Assembly: GCA_035695065.1 (NCBI GenBank)
Contig: DASSEW010000032.1
Span: forward strand, 1 to 24,900
Direction: 5' to 3'
Source of the DNA: 66-474 sp035695065
GTDB taxonomy: Bacteria > Pseudomonadota > Gammaproteobacteria > Xanthomonadales > Rhodanobacteraceae
Length of the DNA: 24,900 bases
A program made the position numbers and the translations under genes. A model generated the notes under the pieces. The model did not search any database, had not been told where the DNA came from, and saw only the letters and a program-made list of their open reading frames with translations. How positions within the stretch are numbered: the first letter of the stretch is position 1; every line of letters starts with the position of its first letter. Below are positions 17,618-24,637 of the stretch, piece after piece.

Positions 17618-17623
17618 ATTATA
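17618..17623 (-). promoter_or_regulatory. -10 box TATAAT of panD promoter
   Basis: Perfect TATAAT on the minus strand (17623-17618) within the panC-panD gap. The region 17 bases upstream is A-rich (CACCAAAAAACCC) but has no consensus -35. Expected leader about 30 bases. Confidence 0.5.
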
Positions 17624-17692
17624 CCGCCAAGTCCGGGTTTTTTGGTGCGATGCAGCAAGGTTGAATTGATTTGATCCTGATGAGAAGTGCGG

Positions 17693-17805
17693 CCCACAGC
17701 GCCATCCATGGCGGGAAGAGCTCCGTGGCCGCTTCTGGTCTTCATTACGCGACCGATTGTGGGCTCACATTGAAGAAACATCGAGCCGCGATCAGGGACG
17801 ATCGC
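17693..17805. repeat. Two-hairpin repeat of the second family, copy behind panC
   Basis: Hairpin CGCCAT-CC-ATGGCG (17700-17713) and hairpin GCGATC-AGGGAC-GATCGC (17788-17805); CCCACA (17693-17698) pairs with TGTGGG (17758-17763). On the minus strand the second hairpin starts one base after the panC stop. Contains GTGGCCGCTTCTGGTCTTCAT, alike to the stretches after hairpin one in the copies at 12039 and 22194. Confidence 0.6.
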
Positions 17806-17806
17806 A

Positions 17807-18649
17807 CTAGATTGCCAAGTTATCTATCAACCGCGTCGAACCCAGCCGCGCCGCGACGAGTGCAATCAGGCCTTCGCGTTCGCCATCTTCCGGGACCGAC
17901 AAGTCGTCGGCACGGCGGATCGCTGCGTAATCGGGGGCGAAGCCCGCGCGTTCCAGCCGGCGCGCGGCGACGGTTTCCACCACCTCGCGGCGGTGGCCCT
18001 CCAGGATCGCCTCGCGCATCCATTGCAGCGTGGCATGGATCTGCGGCGCGATCGCACGCTCGTTCGCGTTCAGGTACTGGTTGCGCGAAGACAGCGCCAG
18101 GCCGTCCTCTTCGCGCACCGTCGGCGCGGCCATGATTTCAACGGGCAGCGCCAAGTCGCGCACCAGCCGGCGCACCACCAGCAACTGCTGCCAATCCTTC
18201 TGTCCGAATACCGCGATGTCCGGCGCCACCATCGCCAGCAGTTTCGCGACCACCGTGGCGACGCCATCGAAATGGCCGGGCCGGTGCGCGCCTTCCAGCG
18301 TCTGCGTCACCTGCGGCACGTGGATGCTGATCGAGTTATGCGGCCCGAACGGATACATCACTTCGACATCCGGCGCGAACAGCAGGTCGCACTGGTGTTC
18401 AGCGAGCCCCGCGCTGTCCGCGGCGAGCGTGCGCGGATATTTCTCGAAATCTTCGCCGGCGGCGAACTGGGTCGGATTGACGAACACGCTCACCACCACG
18501 CGATCGGCGCGCTTGCGCGCCAGGTCGATCAGCGAGTAGTGGCCCGCGTGCAGGTTGCCCAGCGTCGGCACGAAGCCGACGTGCTTGCCTTCCTGCTTCC
18601 AGGCGCGAACGGCGGCGCGCAGGCCGGGCAGATCATTGGCTGTACGCAT
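17807..18649 (-). CDS. panC: Pantothenate synthetase (pantoate-beta-alanine ligase)
   Basis: Joins pantoate and beta-alanine with ATP to give pantothenate. 280 residues, family length about 283. VPTLGNLHAGHYSLI carries the HxGH nucleotide motif, here HAGH where most have HEGH; FVNPTQF, FGQKDWQQL and GLALSSRNQYL are the other family signatures. Start at ATG 18649 (MRTANDLPGL); an upstream extension would translate the repeat at 18670-18724. No clear Shine-Dalgarno. Between panB and panD on the same strand. The TAG stop is two bases from a repeat hairpin. Confidence 0.96.
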   Translation of the reverse strand: MRTANDLPGLRAAVRAWKQEGKHVGFVPTLGNLHAGHYSLIDLARKRADRVVVSVFVNPTQFAAGEDFEKYPRTLAADSAGLAEHQCDLLFAPDVEVMYPFGPHNSISIHVPQVTQTLEGAHRPGHFDGVATVVAKLLAMVAPDIAVFGQKDWQQLLVVRRLVRDLALPVEIMAAPTVREEDGLALSSRNQYLNANERAIAPQIHATLQWMREAILEGHRREVVETVAARRLERAGFAPDYAAIRRADDLSVPEDGEREGLIALVAARLGSTRLIDNLAI

Positions 18650-18669
18650 CGGCGGAGCGACTCCGTAAC

Positions 18670-18724
18670 GTAGGGCGGGCATTGCCCGCCTGCGCGTCGT
18701 TGCGGCGGACGATGTCCGCCCTAC
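18670..18724. repeat. GTAGGG-type two-hairpin palindromic repeat, copy 4
   Basis: Hairpin A (GGCGGGCATTGCCCGCC), 13-base spacer, hairpin B (GGCGGACGATGTCCGCC), ends GTAGGG and CCCTAC. Lies in the panB-panC gap, 21 bases before the panC start and 28 after the panB stop. Here no stop codon is taken from the repeat. Confidence 0.85.
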
Positions 18725-18751
18725 AAATGATGGCAATGCAAGTTGTTGGCA

Positions 18752-19582
18752 TTAACCAAGGATGTTTTCGTCGGCGGGGAAAACCCCGGCGCGCACGTCG
18801 GCGGCATAGGCCGCGATCGCCGCGGGAATCGAATCGCGCGTGCTCAGGAAATCCCTGGAGAACTTCGGCCGCCGGCCCGGCGTGATGCCCAGCATGTCGT
18901 AGAGCACCAGCACCTGCCCGTCGCACTCGCGGCCCGCGCCGATGCCGATGGTCGGGATCGGGATTTCTTTCGTGATCTGCGCGGCGAGCGCGCGCGGCAC
19001 CGATTCCAGCACCAGCAGTTCCGCGCCGGCCTCCGTCACCGCGTGCGCCTGCTCCCGCAAGTGCGTGGCTGCATCGGCGCTCTTGCCCTGCATGCGATAA
19101 CCGCCAAGCTTGTGCACCGATTGCGGGGTGAGACCCAGATGCGCGCACACCGGCACATCGCGCGCGCTGAGCGCGGCGATCGCCTCGCAGGCCCAGTCCG
19201 CGCCGCCTTCCAGCTTCACCATGGCCGCGCCGCCTTCGGCGACCAGCCGCGCGCCCGAGGCCAACGCATGCGGCACGTCGCGGTAGCTCATGAACGGCAG
19301 GTCGGCGATCAACAGCGTGGCCGAGAGGCCGCGTGCCACGAGCGCTGTGTGATAGACCATCTCGTCCAGCGTGACCGGCAGCGTGCTGGAGCGGCCCTGC
19401 ACCACCATGCCCAGCGAGTCGCCAACCAGGGCGATGTCTATGCCGCAGGTTTCCAGATGCGCGGCGAAGCTGGCGTCATAGCAGGTGAGCGCGACGATCT
19501 TCTCGCCGCGGCTCTTCATGTCACGCAGGCCCGGCACCGTGACCGGCTTGCGTTTGGGCGCATCGGCGGGCTGCACGTACAT
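18752..19582 (-). CDS. panB: 3-methyl-2-oxobutanoate hydroxymethyltransferase (ketopantoate synthase)
   Basis: First step towards pantothenate: transfers a hydroxymethyl group from 5,10-methylene-THF to 2-oxoisovalerate. 276 residues, usual about 264-275. Motifs: IVALTCYDASFA, ALVGDSLGMVVQG (Mg-binding Asp), MVKLEGG, CAHLGLTPQSVHKLGG, LLVLESVP (catalytic Glu region), TIGIGAG, GQVLVLYDMLG. Start at ATG 19582; the frame is open far upstream across folK but has no family sequence there. A promoter of its own is likely (TTGGCG-17-GATAAT, 19638-19610). Upstream is folK after a repeat-filled gap; downstream is panC. Confidence 0.96.
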   Translation of the reverse strand: MYVQPADAPKRKPVTVPGLRDMKSRGEKIVALTCYDASFAAHLETCGIDIALVGDSLGMVVQGRSSTLPVTLDEMVYHTALVARGLSATLLIADLPFMSYRDVPHALASGARLVAEGGAAMVKLEGGADWACEAIAALSARDVPVCAHLGLTPQSVHKLGGYRMQGKSADAATHLREQAHAVTEAGAELLVLESVPRALAAQITKEIPIPTIGIGAGRECDGQVLVLYDMLGITPGRRPKFSRDFLSTRDSIPAAIAAYAADVRAGVFPADENILG

Positions 19583-19609
19583 GAACAGTCGTCCCGGGGC
19601 GAAACGCGG

Positions 19610-19638
19610 ATTATCCCTGCGACGCGGCGGGCCGCCAA
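19610..19638 (-). promoter_or_regulatory. Possible sigma-70 promoter for panB
   Basis: Minus strand TTGGCG (19638-19633), 17-base spacer, GATAAT (19615-19610). Would give a leader of about 20 bases before panB and allow panBC expression apart from pcnB-folK. Confidence 0.5.
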
Positions 19639-19640
19639 GC

Positions 19641-19770
19641 GCGAGTGGCTTCGCTCCCCGCTCGCGTTGAGCGTAGCTCGCGCAGCGGGCGTAGTCGAAA
19701 CGCGCCCTTCGACTCCGGCCCTGCGGGCCGTAGCTTGTCCTGAGCTTGTCGGAGGGCTCAGGGCGAACGG
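19641..19770. repeat. Composite palindromic repeat between folK and panB
   Basis: Contains GCGAG/CTCGC arms (19641-19645, 19661-19665), a hairpin GGCCC-TGC-GGGCC (19717-19729), a tandem pair AGCTTGTCC / AGCTTGTCGG (19732-19751), and the phrases CCCTTCGACTCCGG and CTCAGGGCGAACGG. These phrases are like the widespread proteobacterial CCCTTCGAC...CAGGGCGAACGG repeats, from memory. It ends three bases before the folK stop. Confidence 0.55.
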
Positions 19771-19773
19771 ATC

Positions 19774-20256
19774 TCAATCGAGCAATTCGCAACCGGCAAT
19801 TTCGACCCGCGCCAGCAATTCGTTCACCCGGCCGCGGCCGGGCACTTCCAGATCGGGCGCCAGATCGTTCAAGGGCAGCAGCACGAACGCGCGTTCGTGC
19901 AGGTGCGGGTGCGGCAGGGTCAATCCCGGTTCTTCGCAATCGAGGTCCCCGTACAGCAGCAGATCGAGATCCAGCACGCGCGGCCCCCAGCGGGCACCGC
20001 TGCGATCGCGGCCGGCTGCGCGTTCGATGCCGAGCAGCGCGTCCAGCAGTTCGCGCGGCGCAAGCCTCGTTTCGAGCTCGGCCGCGGCATTGACGAATTC
20101 GGGTTGCTCGACCACGCCCCACGGCGCGCTGCGATACAGACGCGAACGTGCCAGCAGTTGCGTGTCTGGGAGCCGTGACAACGCATCGAATCCGCGCAGC
20201 ACCTGCGCACGCGGATCGTCCAGGTTGCTGCCGAGCGCAACGTAGGCGCGCGTCAT
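19774..20256 (-). CDS. folK: 2-amino-4-hydroxy-6-hydroxymethyldihydropteridine pyrophosphokinase (HPPK)
   Basis: Transfers pyrophosphate from ATP to the pterin in folate synthesis. 160 residues, same as E. coli FolK. Motifs: AYVALGSNLDDP at the N-terminus, SAPWGVVEQPEFVNAA, and GARWGPRVLDLDLLLYGD with the two metal-binding Asp, then LPHPHLHERAFVLLPL. ATG at 20256 overlaps the pcnB stop as ATGA, which fixes the start and implies coupling. Folate supply fits with the next gene, panB, which uses methylene-THF. Confidence 0.96.
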   Translation of the reverse strand: MTRAYVALGSNLDDPRAQVLRGFDALSRLPDTQLLARSRLYRSAPWGVVEQPEFVNAAAELETRLAPRELLDALLGIERAAGRDRSGARWGPRVLDLDLLLYGDLDCEEPGLTLPHPHLHERAFVLLPLNDLAPDLEVPGRGRVNELLARVEIAGCELLD

Positions 20257-21665
20257 TCCGTCGATGAATCGTCCGCGGACGGTGCGGATTCGGATTTCGA
20301 TCTGGCGCGTCCGCGGCCGCCGCGCCGGCGGCGCCGCTTGCGAGGAGCCGCGGGGCTCTCGGACGTTTCGATATCGGCCTGCTGGGGTTTGGCCGGCGCA
20401 CGCGCGGCGGCTTGCAGGGCTTCTTCGAGCTGCGCCGGCTCCAGCGTCTGGATGCGCGTCCACCACTCGCCGCGCTCACGCAAATCCTCCGATTCGGCCG
20501 CGCGCAGCAGCAGGAAATCGTAGGCCGCGCGGAAACGCGGATGGGTCAGCAGCCGGAACACGCGCTTCTTCGTGCGTTCGGCGAAGCGCGGCTGCAACGC
20601 CCAGATTTCTTCCATCGCGTAGCTGAAGCGGCGTGGGATCGCCACCCGCTCGGTCTGCTCGGCCATCACCTTGTGCGCGGCGCGCTGCCAAGCCAGCGCG
20701 CGATCCACGCCCTCGGCCTGCAACCCGCGCGCAATGGAATACACCTCGCCCCACAACAACACCGCGAACAGGAACGCGGGCGTGACCGGCTTGTCCTCGC
20801 GCACGCGCGCGTCGGTGCCGGCGAGGCCGTTCTCGACCAGGCTGCGCAGGCCGCCGTGCTCGTCCCTTGCCAGCGCGCGCGCGGTGCCGGGGAACAGGTG
20901 CTTCAGCAGATCGCATTGCTCCAGCATGCGGAAGCTGGCAAGTCCGTGCCCGGCCATGAACATCTTCATGGTCTCGTCGAACAGGCGCGCAGGCGGTGCC
21001 TCGCCCAGCAGGTGGCCGAGCGTTGCGAACGGTGCCGAAGCGGTGGGATGGATCGCGAAACCCAGCTTCGCGGCCAGCCGCGCCGCGCGCAGCATGCGCA
21101 CCGGATCCTCGCGGTAGCGCAGCTCCGGATCGCCGATCAGGTGCAGCCGGCGCTGCTCGAGGTCCTCGATGCCGCCGACATAATCGATCACGCTGAAATC
21201 GGCGATGTCGTAATACAGCGCGTTGACGCGGAAGTCGCGGCGCAGCGCGTCTTCCTCGATCGTGCCCCAGACGTTGTCGCGCACGATGCGGCCGTCGATC
21301 ATGTGGCGATCGCCCTCGCCTTCGACGCCGGTTCCGCGGAAGGTCGCCACTTCCACGATCTCCGGCCCGAAGATCACGTGCGCCAGCCGGAACCTGCGGC
21401 CGATGAGCCGGCAATTGCGGAAGATGCGCTTGACCTCTTCGGGCGTCGCATTGGTGGCGATGTCGAAATCCTTGGGATGTCCGCCCAGCAGCAGGTCGCG
21501 AACGGCGCCGCCGACCAGGCAGGCGCGGTACCCGTTGTCGCGCAACCCGTACAGCACCTTCAGCGCACCGCGGCTGATGTCCTTGCGCGAAACGCGATGC
21601 TCCGCGCGTGGAATGATCCTCGGCGCGTGGGGTGCGGGCGTGGCTTCCGTGCTGGAGGCTGGCAA
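20253..21665 (-). CDS. pcnB: Poly(A) polymerase I
   Basis: Adds 3' poly(A) tails to RNA, which promotes decay. 470 residues, near E. coli PcnB (465). N-terminal nucleotidyltransferase: CLVGGAVRDLLLG (52-61), then metal Asp66 and Asp68 in PKDFDIATNATPEE; RRFRLAHVIFG and EVATFRG follow; the RNA-binding middle has YREDPVRMLRAARLAAKLGF. The C-terminus is a long basic tail (KRRRRRGGRGRARSKS), usual in this group. The frame has no ATG before residue 130 or so; the best start is TTG 21665, with AGGAA seven bases upstream. Divergent from tRNA-Glu; leads the run pcnB-folK-panB-panC-panD. Confidence 0.94.
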   Translation of the reverse strand: MPASSTEATPAPHAPRIIPRAEHRVSRKDISRGALKVLYGLRDNGYRACLVGGAVRDLLLGGHPKDFDIATNATPEEVKRIFRNCRLIGRRFRLAHVIFGPEIVEVATFRGTGVEGEGDRHMIDGRIVRDNVWGTIEEDALRRDFRVNALYYDIADFSVIDYVGGIEDLEQRRLHLIGDPELRYREDPVRMLRAARLAAKLGFAIHPTASAPFATLGHLLGEAPPARLFDETMKMFMAGHGLASFRMLEQCDLLKHLFPGTARALARDEHGGLRSLVENGLAGTDARVREDKPVTPAFLFAVLLWGEVYSIARGLQAEGVDRALAWQRAAHKVMAEQTERVAIPRRFSYAMEEIWALQPRFAERTKKRVFRLLTHPRFRAAYDFLLLRAAESEDLRERGEWWTRIQTLEPAQLEEALQAAARAPAKPQQADIETSESPAAPRKRRRRRGGRGRARSKSESAPSADDSSTE

Positions 21666-21706
21666 ACGATCGTTCCTGATGGTGCCGCTGACGCGGGCGA
21701 GTCCGC

Positions 21707-21712
21707 TATACT
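21707..21712 (+). promoter_or_regulatory. -10 box TATACT of the tRNA-Glu promoter
   Basis: TATACT followed by AGCGCGC, a GC-rich discriminator of the kind found at stable-RNA promoters under stringent control. The -35 is weak. Transcription would start about 14 bases before the tRNA. Confidence 0.55.
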
Positions 21713-21732
21713 AGCGCGCTGCCGCACGCGCC

Positions 21733-21808
21733 GCTCCCTTCGTCTAGCGGTCCAGGACGTCGCCCTCTCAAGGCGAAAACACGAGTTCGATTCTCGTAGG
21801 GAGCGCCA
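21733..21808 (+). tRNA. tRNA-Glu (anticodon CTC)
   Basis: 76 bases including an encoded CCA. Acceptor stem GCTCCCT pairs with AGGGAGC; discriminator G; D-arm GTCTAGCGGTCCAGGAC; anticodon stem TCGCC/GGCGA with loop CTCTCAA, giving anticodon CTC at 34-36; T-arm ACGAG-TTCGATT-CTCGT. The TTCGTCTAG start is typical of tRNA-Glu. CTC reads GAG codons. The ferredoxin gene starts 32 bases after it. Confidence 0.95.
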
Positions 21809-21840
21809 GTGGGGAATCTTCGCAAAAGCTGCCGCCCGCA

Positions 21841-22164
21841 ATGACCTTCGTCGTCACCGACAACTGCATCAAGTGCAAGTACACCGATTGCGTGGAAGTG
21901 TGCCCGGTGGACTGCTTCCACGAGGGCCCGAATTTCCTGGCAATCGATCCGGACGAGTGCATCGATTGCACGCTGTGCGAACCGGAGTGCCCGGCCAACG
22001 CGATCTTCCCGGAAGACGACGTGCCCGCGGGCCAGGAGAACTTCATCGCGTTGAACGCGGAGCTTGCGAAGATCTGGCCGGTGCTGACCGAGCGCAAGGA
22101 TGCCCCGCCCGACGCCAAGGAATGGGACGGCAAGCCGGACAAGCTGCCGTTGCTGGAACGGTAG
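21841..22164 (+). CDS. fdxA: Seven-iron ferredoxin (FdxA type)
   Basis: Small electron carrier with one [3Fe-4S] and one [4Fe-4S] cluster. 107 residues, same as the Azotobacter FdI/FdxA group. Cysteines: 9, 12, 17, 21 and 25 in the first half (CIKCKYTDCVEVCPVDCF) and 40, 43, 46, 50 in the second (CIDCTLCEPECPANAIF). The C-terminal tail (ALNAELAKIWPVLTERKDAPPDAKEWDGKPDK) is the FdxA extension. Only 32 bases separate it from tRNA-Glu, too little for a full promoter, so it is probably transcribed from the tRNA promoter and freed by tRNA processing. Weak Shine-Dalgarno. A strong hairpin terminator follows. Confidence 0.95.
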   Translation: MTFVVTDNCIKCKYTDCVEVCPVDCFHEGPNFLAIDPDECIDCTLCEPECPANAIFPEDDVPAGQENFIALNAELAKIWPVLTERKDAPPDAKEWDGKPDKLPLLER

Positions 22165-22190
22165 TCTGACCTCGAAGCTTGCTGTTATTG

Positions 22191-22219
22191 AAAAAAAGCG
22201 GCCATAGATGGCCGCTTTT
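22191..22219 (+). terminator. Rho-independent terminator behind the ferredoxin gene
   Basis: Arms AAAAGCGGCCAT (22194-22205) and ATGGCCGCTTTT (22208-22219), a 12-bp stem with a 2-base loop, preceded by an A-run and ending in TTTT. The A-run means it can also work for the opposite strand (bamC). It is at the same time the first hairpin of a repeat copy (22194-22287). Confidence 0.75.
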
Positions 22220-22287
22220 GATCTAGATGAAGCGATTCCCTCGGAGCTTGCCGCTCGGTTTGCCAAGCAGCGATCAGGGATGATCGC
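22194..22287. repeat. Two-hairpin repeat of the second family, copy behind bamC
   Basis: Hairpin GCGGCCAT-AG-ATGGCCGC, then hairpin GCGATCA-GGGA-TGATCGC (22270-22287), the latter set inside an outer stem CGGTTTG/CAAACCG that reaches to the bamC stop (22301-22299). Same layout as at 12039 and 17693. Lies between the convergent fdxA and bamC genes. Confidence 0.65.
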
Positions 22288-22298
22288 AAGACAAACCG

Positions 22299-22913
22299 TC
22301 AGCTTCCACCCAGCCGCTGCTGCAATACCCCCAGCACGCGTTCGACCGCATCCGGGTCGCCCTGCACGTTCACCACGCTGCCGCTGCCCGAAGGCGCGAC
22401 GCTGACCGTGACGGTGCCGGTGACGGATTTGGTTTCGCTGTGATTGCGATGGAACAGGCGGTGCAAGAACCCGCCCTTCTCCTCGGGCTGCGTGGTCACC
22501 ATGCTGTCCACCGCGACCTGGTAGGTGTGCGATGCATCGTCACGGGCGCTGATCGTGCCCACGCCGCCACGCTCGAGTGCGAGGCCGACGCGGCGATAAG
22601 CCCCGTCGGGCGTATCGGCAAGCGTAAGCGTGTTGCCCGTGACCGCCGCGGCGGGTGGCGCGCCCTCGCCGCTGCTGACCGTCTGGCCGTTCACCGTGAT
22701 CGTGGGACCGCCCGCTTCCGGAATCGTCAGGGCTTCCGCATTCGGCGGATTGTCCAGACCCGGAGGGACTTCCAGCGGATTGGCCTGCTGCGCGGCCTTG
22801 TAATCGGGTTCGCGATGCCGGAACGGGTTGTGCGAGCGGATCGTCTGGCAGGCCGAGAGCAGCATCAGCGAGCTTGCCAGGGCGATCGAGAGTGCGAGTT
22901 GCGATTTCTTCAT
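22299..22913 (-). CDS. bamC: BamC-like outer-membrane assembly lipoprotein
   Basis: Likely accessory lipoprotein of the beta-barrel assembly machine. 204 residues. Lipoprotein signal MKKSQLALSIALASSLMLLSAC (cleaved before Cys22). The N-terminal part after the Cys (EPDYKAAQQANPLEVPPGLDNPP) is like the extended BamC segment that binds BamD. Residues about 105-204 hold one helix-grip-like unit: PDGAYRRVGLALERGGVGTISARD, TYQVAVDS, then beta strands and AVERVLGVLQQRL. E. coli BamC has 344 residues and two such domains, so this is a short form. Being directly downstream of dapA (as dapA-bamC in E. coli) supports the call. Start at ATG 22913, GGA ten bases upstream. Convergent with fdxA. Confidence 0.72.
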   Translation of the reverse strand: MKKSQLALSIALASSLMLLSACQTIRSHNPFRHREPDYKAAQQANPLEVPPGLDNPPNAEALTIPEAGGPTITVNGQTVSSGEGAPPAAAVTGNTLTLADTPDGAYRRVGLALERGGVGTISARDDASHTYQVAVDSMVTTQPEEKGGFLHRLFHRNHSETKSVTGTVTVSVAPSGSGSVVNVQGDPDAVERVLGVLQQRLGGS

Positions 22914-22957
22914 GGTCGCATTTTCCATCATCGGTGCGTGCGGCGATAGGTATTGGG

Positions 22958-23857
22958 TCAGGCGGCGTGCGCGAGCGGAAGCAGCGTCTCGCGCAGGCGC
23001 GCGCGGGCGGGGCCGGCTTCCAGCTCGACCAGCGGCAGGCGGACGGTGCCGTGGCACAGCCCGAGTTCGGCCAGGCCGGCTTTCACGGCGATCGGATTGG
23101 GCGCGCAGTTCAGCGCTTCCAGCAACGGTTGCAGAGCCTGCACGTGGGCAGCGGTCCTGGAGCGGTCGCCGCTCCGCGCGGTGTCGCAGAGCGCGCGGAA
23201 CGCGGCCGGCACGAGGTTGTTCGCCACTGAGACCACGCCCGCGGCGCCATGCAGCATGGCTTCCGCGCAGGTCGCGTCATCCCCGGAGAGGAACACGAAA
23301 CCCGGCCGCGCCAGTTGCGCGATGTCGCGGATGCGCTCGATGTCGTTGCGTGCTTCCTTGATGCCGACGATGCGCGGATCGCTGCGCAATTCGGCCACCG
23401 TTTCCGGCAGCAGGTCGCAACCGGTGCGGGTGGGCACGTTGTAGAGGATCATCGGCAGGCTGCCCTGCTCGGCCACTTCATGGAAGTGCCGGCGCAGGCC
23501 TTCCTGCGTGGGGCGCACGTAATAAGGTGTCACCACCAGCGCCGCCTGTGCACCCAGCGCATGCGCGCGGCGGGTCAGCGCGATGGTCTTGGAAGTCGCC
23601 GCTTCCCCGGTGCCGGCGATCACCGGCACGCGCCCGTCCACGCGTTCGAGCGCGAAGGCGAGCAGCCGTTCGTATTCCAGTTCACCCAGCATGTGCGCCT
23701 CGCCGGTCGAACCGGCGACGACCAGGCCCTGCGTGCCACCCTCAAGTTGGTGATCGAGCAGGCGCGCGAATGCGTCGAGGTCGAGCGCACCGCGGGCGGT
23801 GAAAGGCGTCGCCAGTGCGCAGATGCTGCCGGTGATTTCCAAGGCGTGGGCTTGCAT
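22958..23857 (-). CDS. dapA: 4-hydroxy-tetrahydrodipicolinate synthase
   Basis: Condenses pyruvate with aspartate semialdehyde, first step to diaminopimelate and lysine. 299 residues with the chosen start. Motifs: GSICALATPF, VAGSTGEAHML (most have GTTGE), VVTPYYVRPTQEGL, ILYNVPTRTG with the catalytic Tyr, and IVGIKEA with the Schiff-base Lys167. LSGDDATC and GVVSVANNL follow. ATG 23857 (MQAHALEITGSI) best fits the family N-terminus; in-frame ATGs at 23872 and 23884 are possible and none has a good Shine-Dalgarno. Followed by bamC on the same strand; divergent from gcvR. Confidence 0.95.
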   Translation of the reverse strand: MQAHALEITGSICALATPFTARGALDLDAFARLLDHQLEGGTQGLVVAGSTGEAHMLGELEYERLLAFALERVDGRVPVIAGTGEAATSKTIALTRRAHALGAQAALVVTPYYVRPTQEGLRRHFHEVAEQGSLPMILYNVPTRTGCDLLPETVAELRSDPRIVGIKEARNDIERIRDIAQLARPGFVFLSGDDATCAEAMLHGAAGVVSVANNLVPAAFRALCDTARSGDRSRTAAHVQALQPLLEALNCAPNPIAVKAGLAELGLCHGTVRLPLVELEAGPARARLRETLLPLAHAA

Positions 23858-23976
23858 GGAGGGACGCGGCATCTTAGCGGCCATGATGGCGAAACACCAT
23901 CACGGGGCCGCTTGCGGGCCGCGCGCGCCGGCGGCTATCCTGAACCGGACATTCATCCAGCCAGGGTCGTTGATCT

Positions 23977-24534
23977 TTGAACCGCACCACTCCGCGTCCC
24001 GGCAACGACCACCATCTGCTGATCCAGACGGTTTCCCCCGCGACGCATTCGCCGCTGCTGGCGCTGGCCCGGCGCATCGCCGATGCCGGCTGCAACCTGG
24101 TGGATTCGCGCGTGGCGACAATCGGCGCGGACACCTCGGTCGTGCTGCTGGCGCAGGGCGCCTGGGATGCGATCGCGAAACTGGAAAACGCGCTGACCCG
24201 CATCGGCCGCGACGAGGACGTGCGGCTGATGCACTATCGCACCCAGCCGCGCGACGCGCAGACGCATCTCCTCCCTTATCTGGTGGAAGTGGTGGCGTCC
24301 GACAAGCCTGCGGTACTGGTGGAATTGATTGACTTCTTCACCCGGCGCGGGATCAGCATCGAGCAGCTCTCGTCCATGCGCTACCGCGCTATGCAGACCG
24401 GCGCCGACATGTTCCAGGCGCAGATCACCATCGGCATTCCGGCGGACACCCATATCGCCGGGCTGCGGGATGATTTCCTGGAACTCTGCGACGGTTTGAA
24501 CCTCGACGCGATCATGGACCCGGTGAAGTTTTGA
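23977..24534 (+). CDS. gcvR: Glycine cleavage system transcriptional repressor GcvR (ACT-domain)
   Basis: In E. coli GcvR binds GcvA and, with glycine, stops repression of gcvTHP. This 185-residue protein (E. coli 190) has two ACT-like domains: about 12-80 (HHLLIQTVSPATHSPLLALARRIADAGCNLVDSRVATIG) and about 97-180 (YLVEVVASDKPAVLVELIDFFTRRGISIEQLSS, then TGADMFQAQITIGIP). Start is TTG 23977; there is no ATG near the conserved N-terminus and the Shine-Dalgarno (AGGG, 13 bases off) is weak. Neighbours dapA (divergent) and bcp (downstream) match the E. coli order. No gcvA is in the window, so the DNA partner cannot be checked. Confidence 0.87.
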   Translation: MNRTTPRPGNDHHLLIQTVSPATHSPLLALARRIADAGCNLVDSRVATIGADTSVVLLAQGAWDAIAKLENALTRIGRDEDVRLMHYRTQPRDAQTHLLPYLVEVVASDKPAVLVELIDFFTRRGISIEQLSSMRYRAMQTGADMFQAQITIGIPADTHIAGLRDDFLELCDGLNLDAIMDPVKF

Positions 24535-24583
24535 TGCGGCCAGCGGTCGGTAGCCGGCGGAAACAGCGCAAGACGCCGGAGCC

Positions 24584-24612
24584 TTCACCGCTCACCGTTC
24601 ACTGTTCACCGC
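24584..24612. repeat. Short degenerate tandem repeat before bcp
   Basis: Units TTCACCGC, TCACCG, TTCACTG, TTCACCGC follow each other in the 103-base gcvR-bcp gap, ending 25 bases before the bcp start. Repeats of this kind vary in number by slippage. No effect on bcp is shown. Confidence 0.45.
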
Positions 24613-24637
24613 TTGCGAGTCGAAAGCGGGAGTCAAG

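Noticed and set aside
17582..17806. Small gene or riboswitch in the panC-panD gap
   Set aside because: No open frame with a ribosome site and no known riboswitch pattern; contents are the panD promoter and a repeat.
4125..18724. GTAGGG repeats as a CRISPR or integron array
   Set aside because: Copies are single, kilobases apart, with two hairpins each and no regular spacers or cas/int genes.
19583..20479. N-terminal extension of panB to 20479 (575 codons)
   Set aside because: PanB family sequence begins at 19582; the rest is antiparallel-frame shadow of folK and pcnB plus repeat.
20412..22169. 585-codon open frame on the plus strand across pcnB, tRNA-Glu and the ferredoxin gene
   Set aside because: Crosses a tRNA and reads the ferredoxin in the wrong frame; pcnB and ferredoxin are clear.
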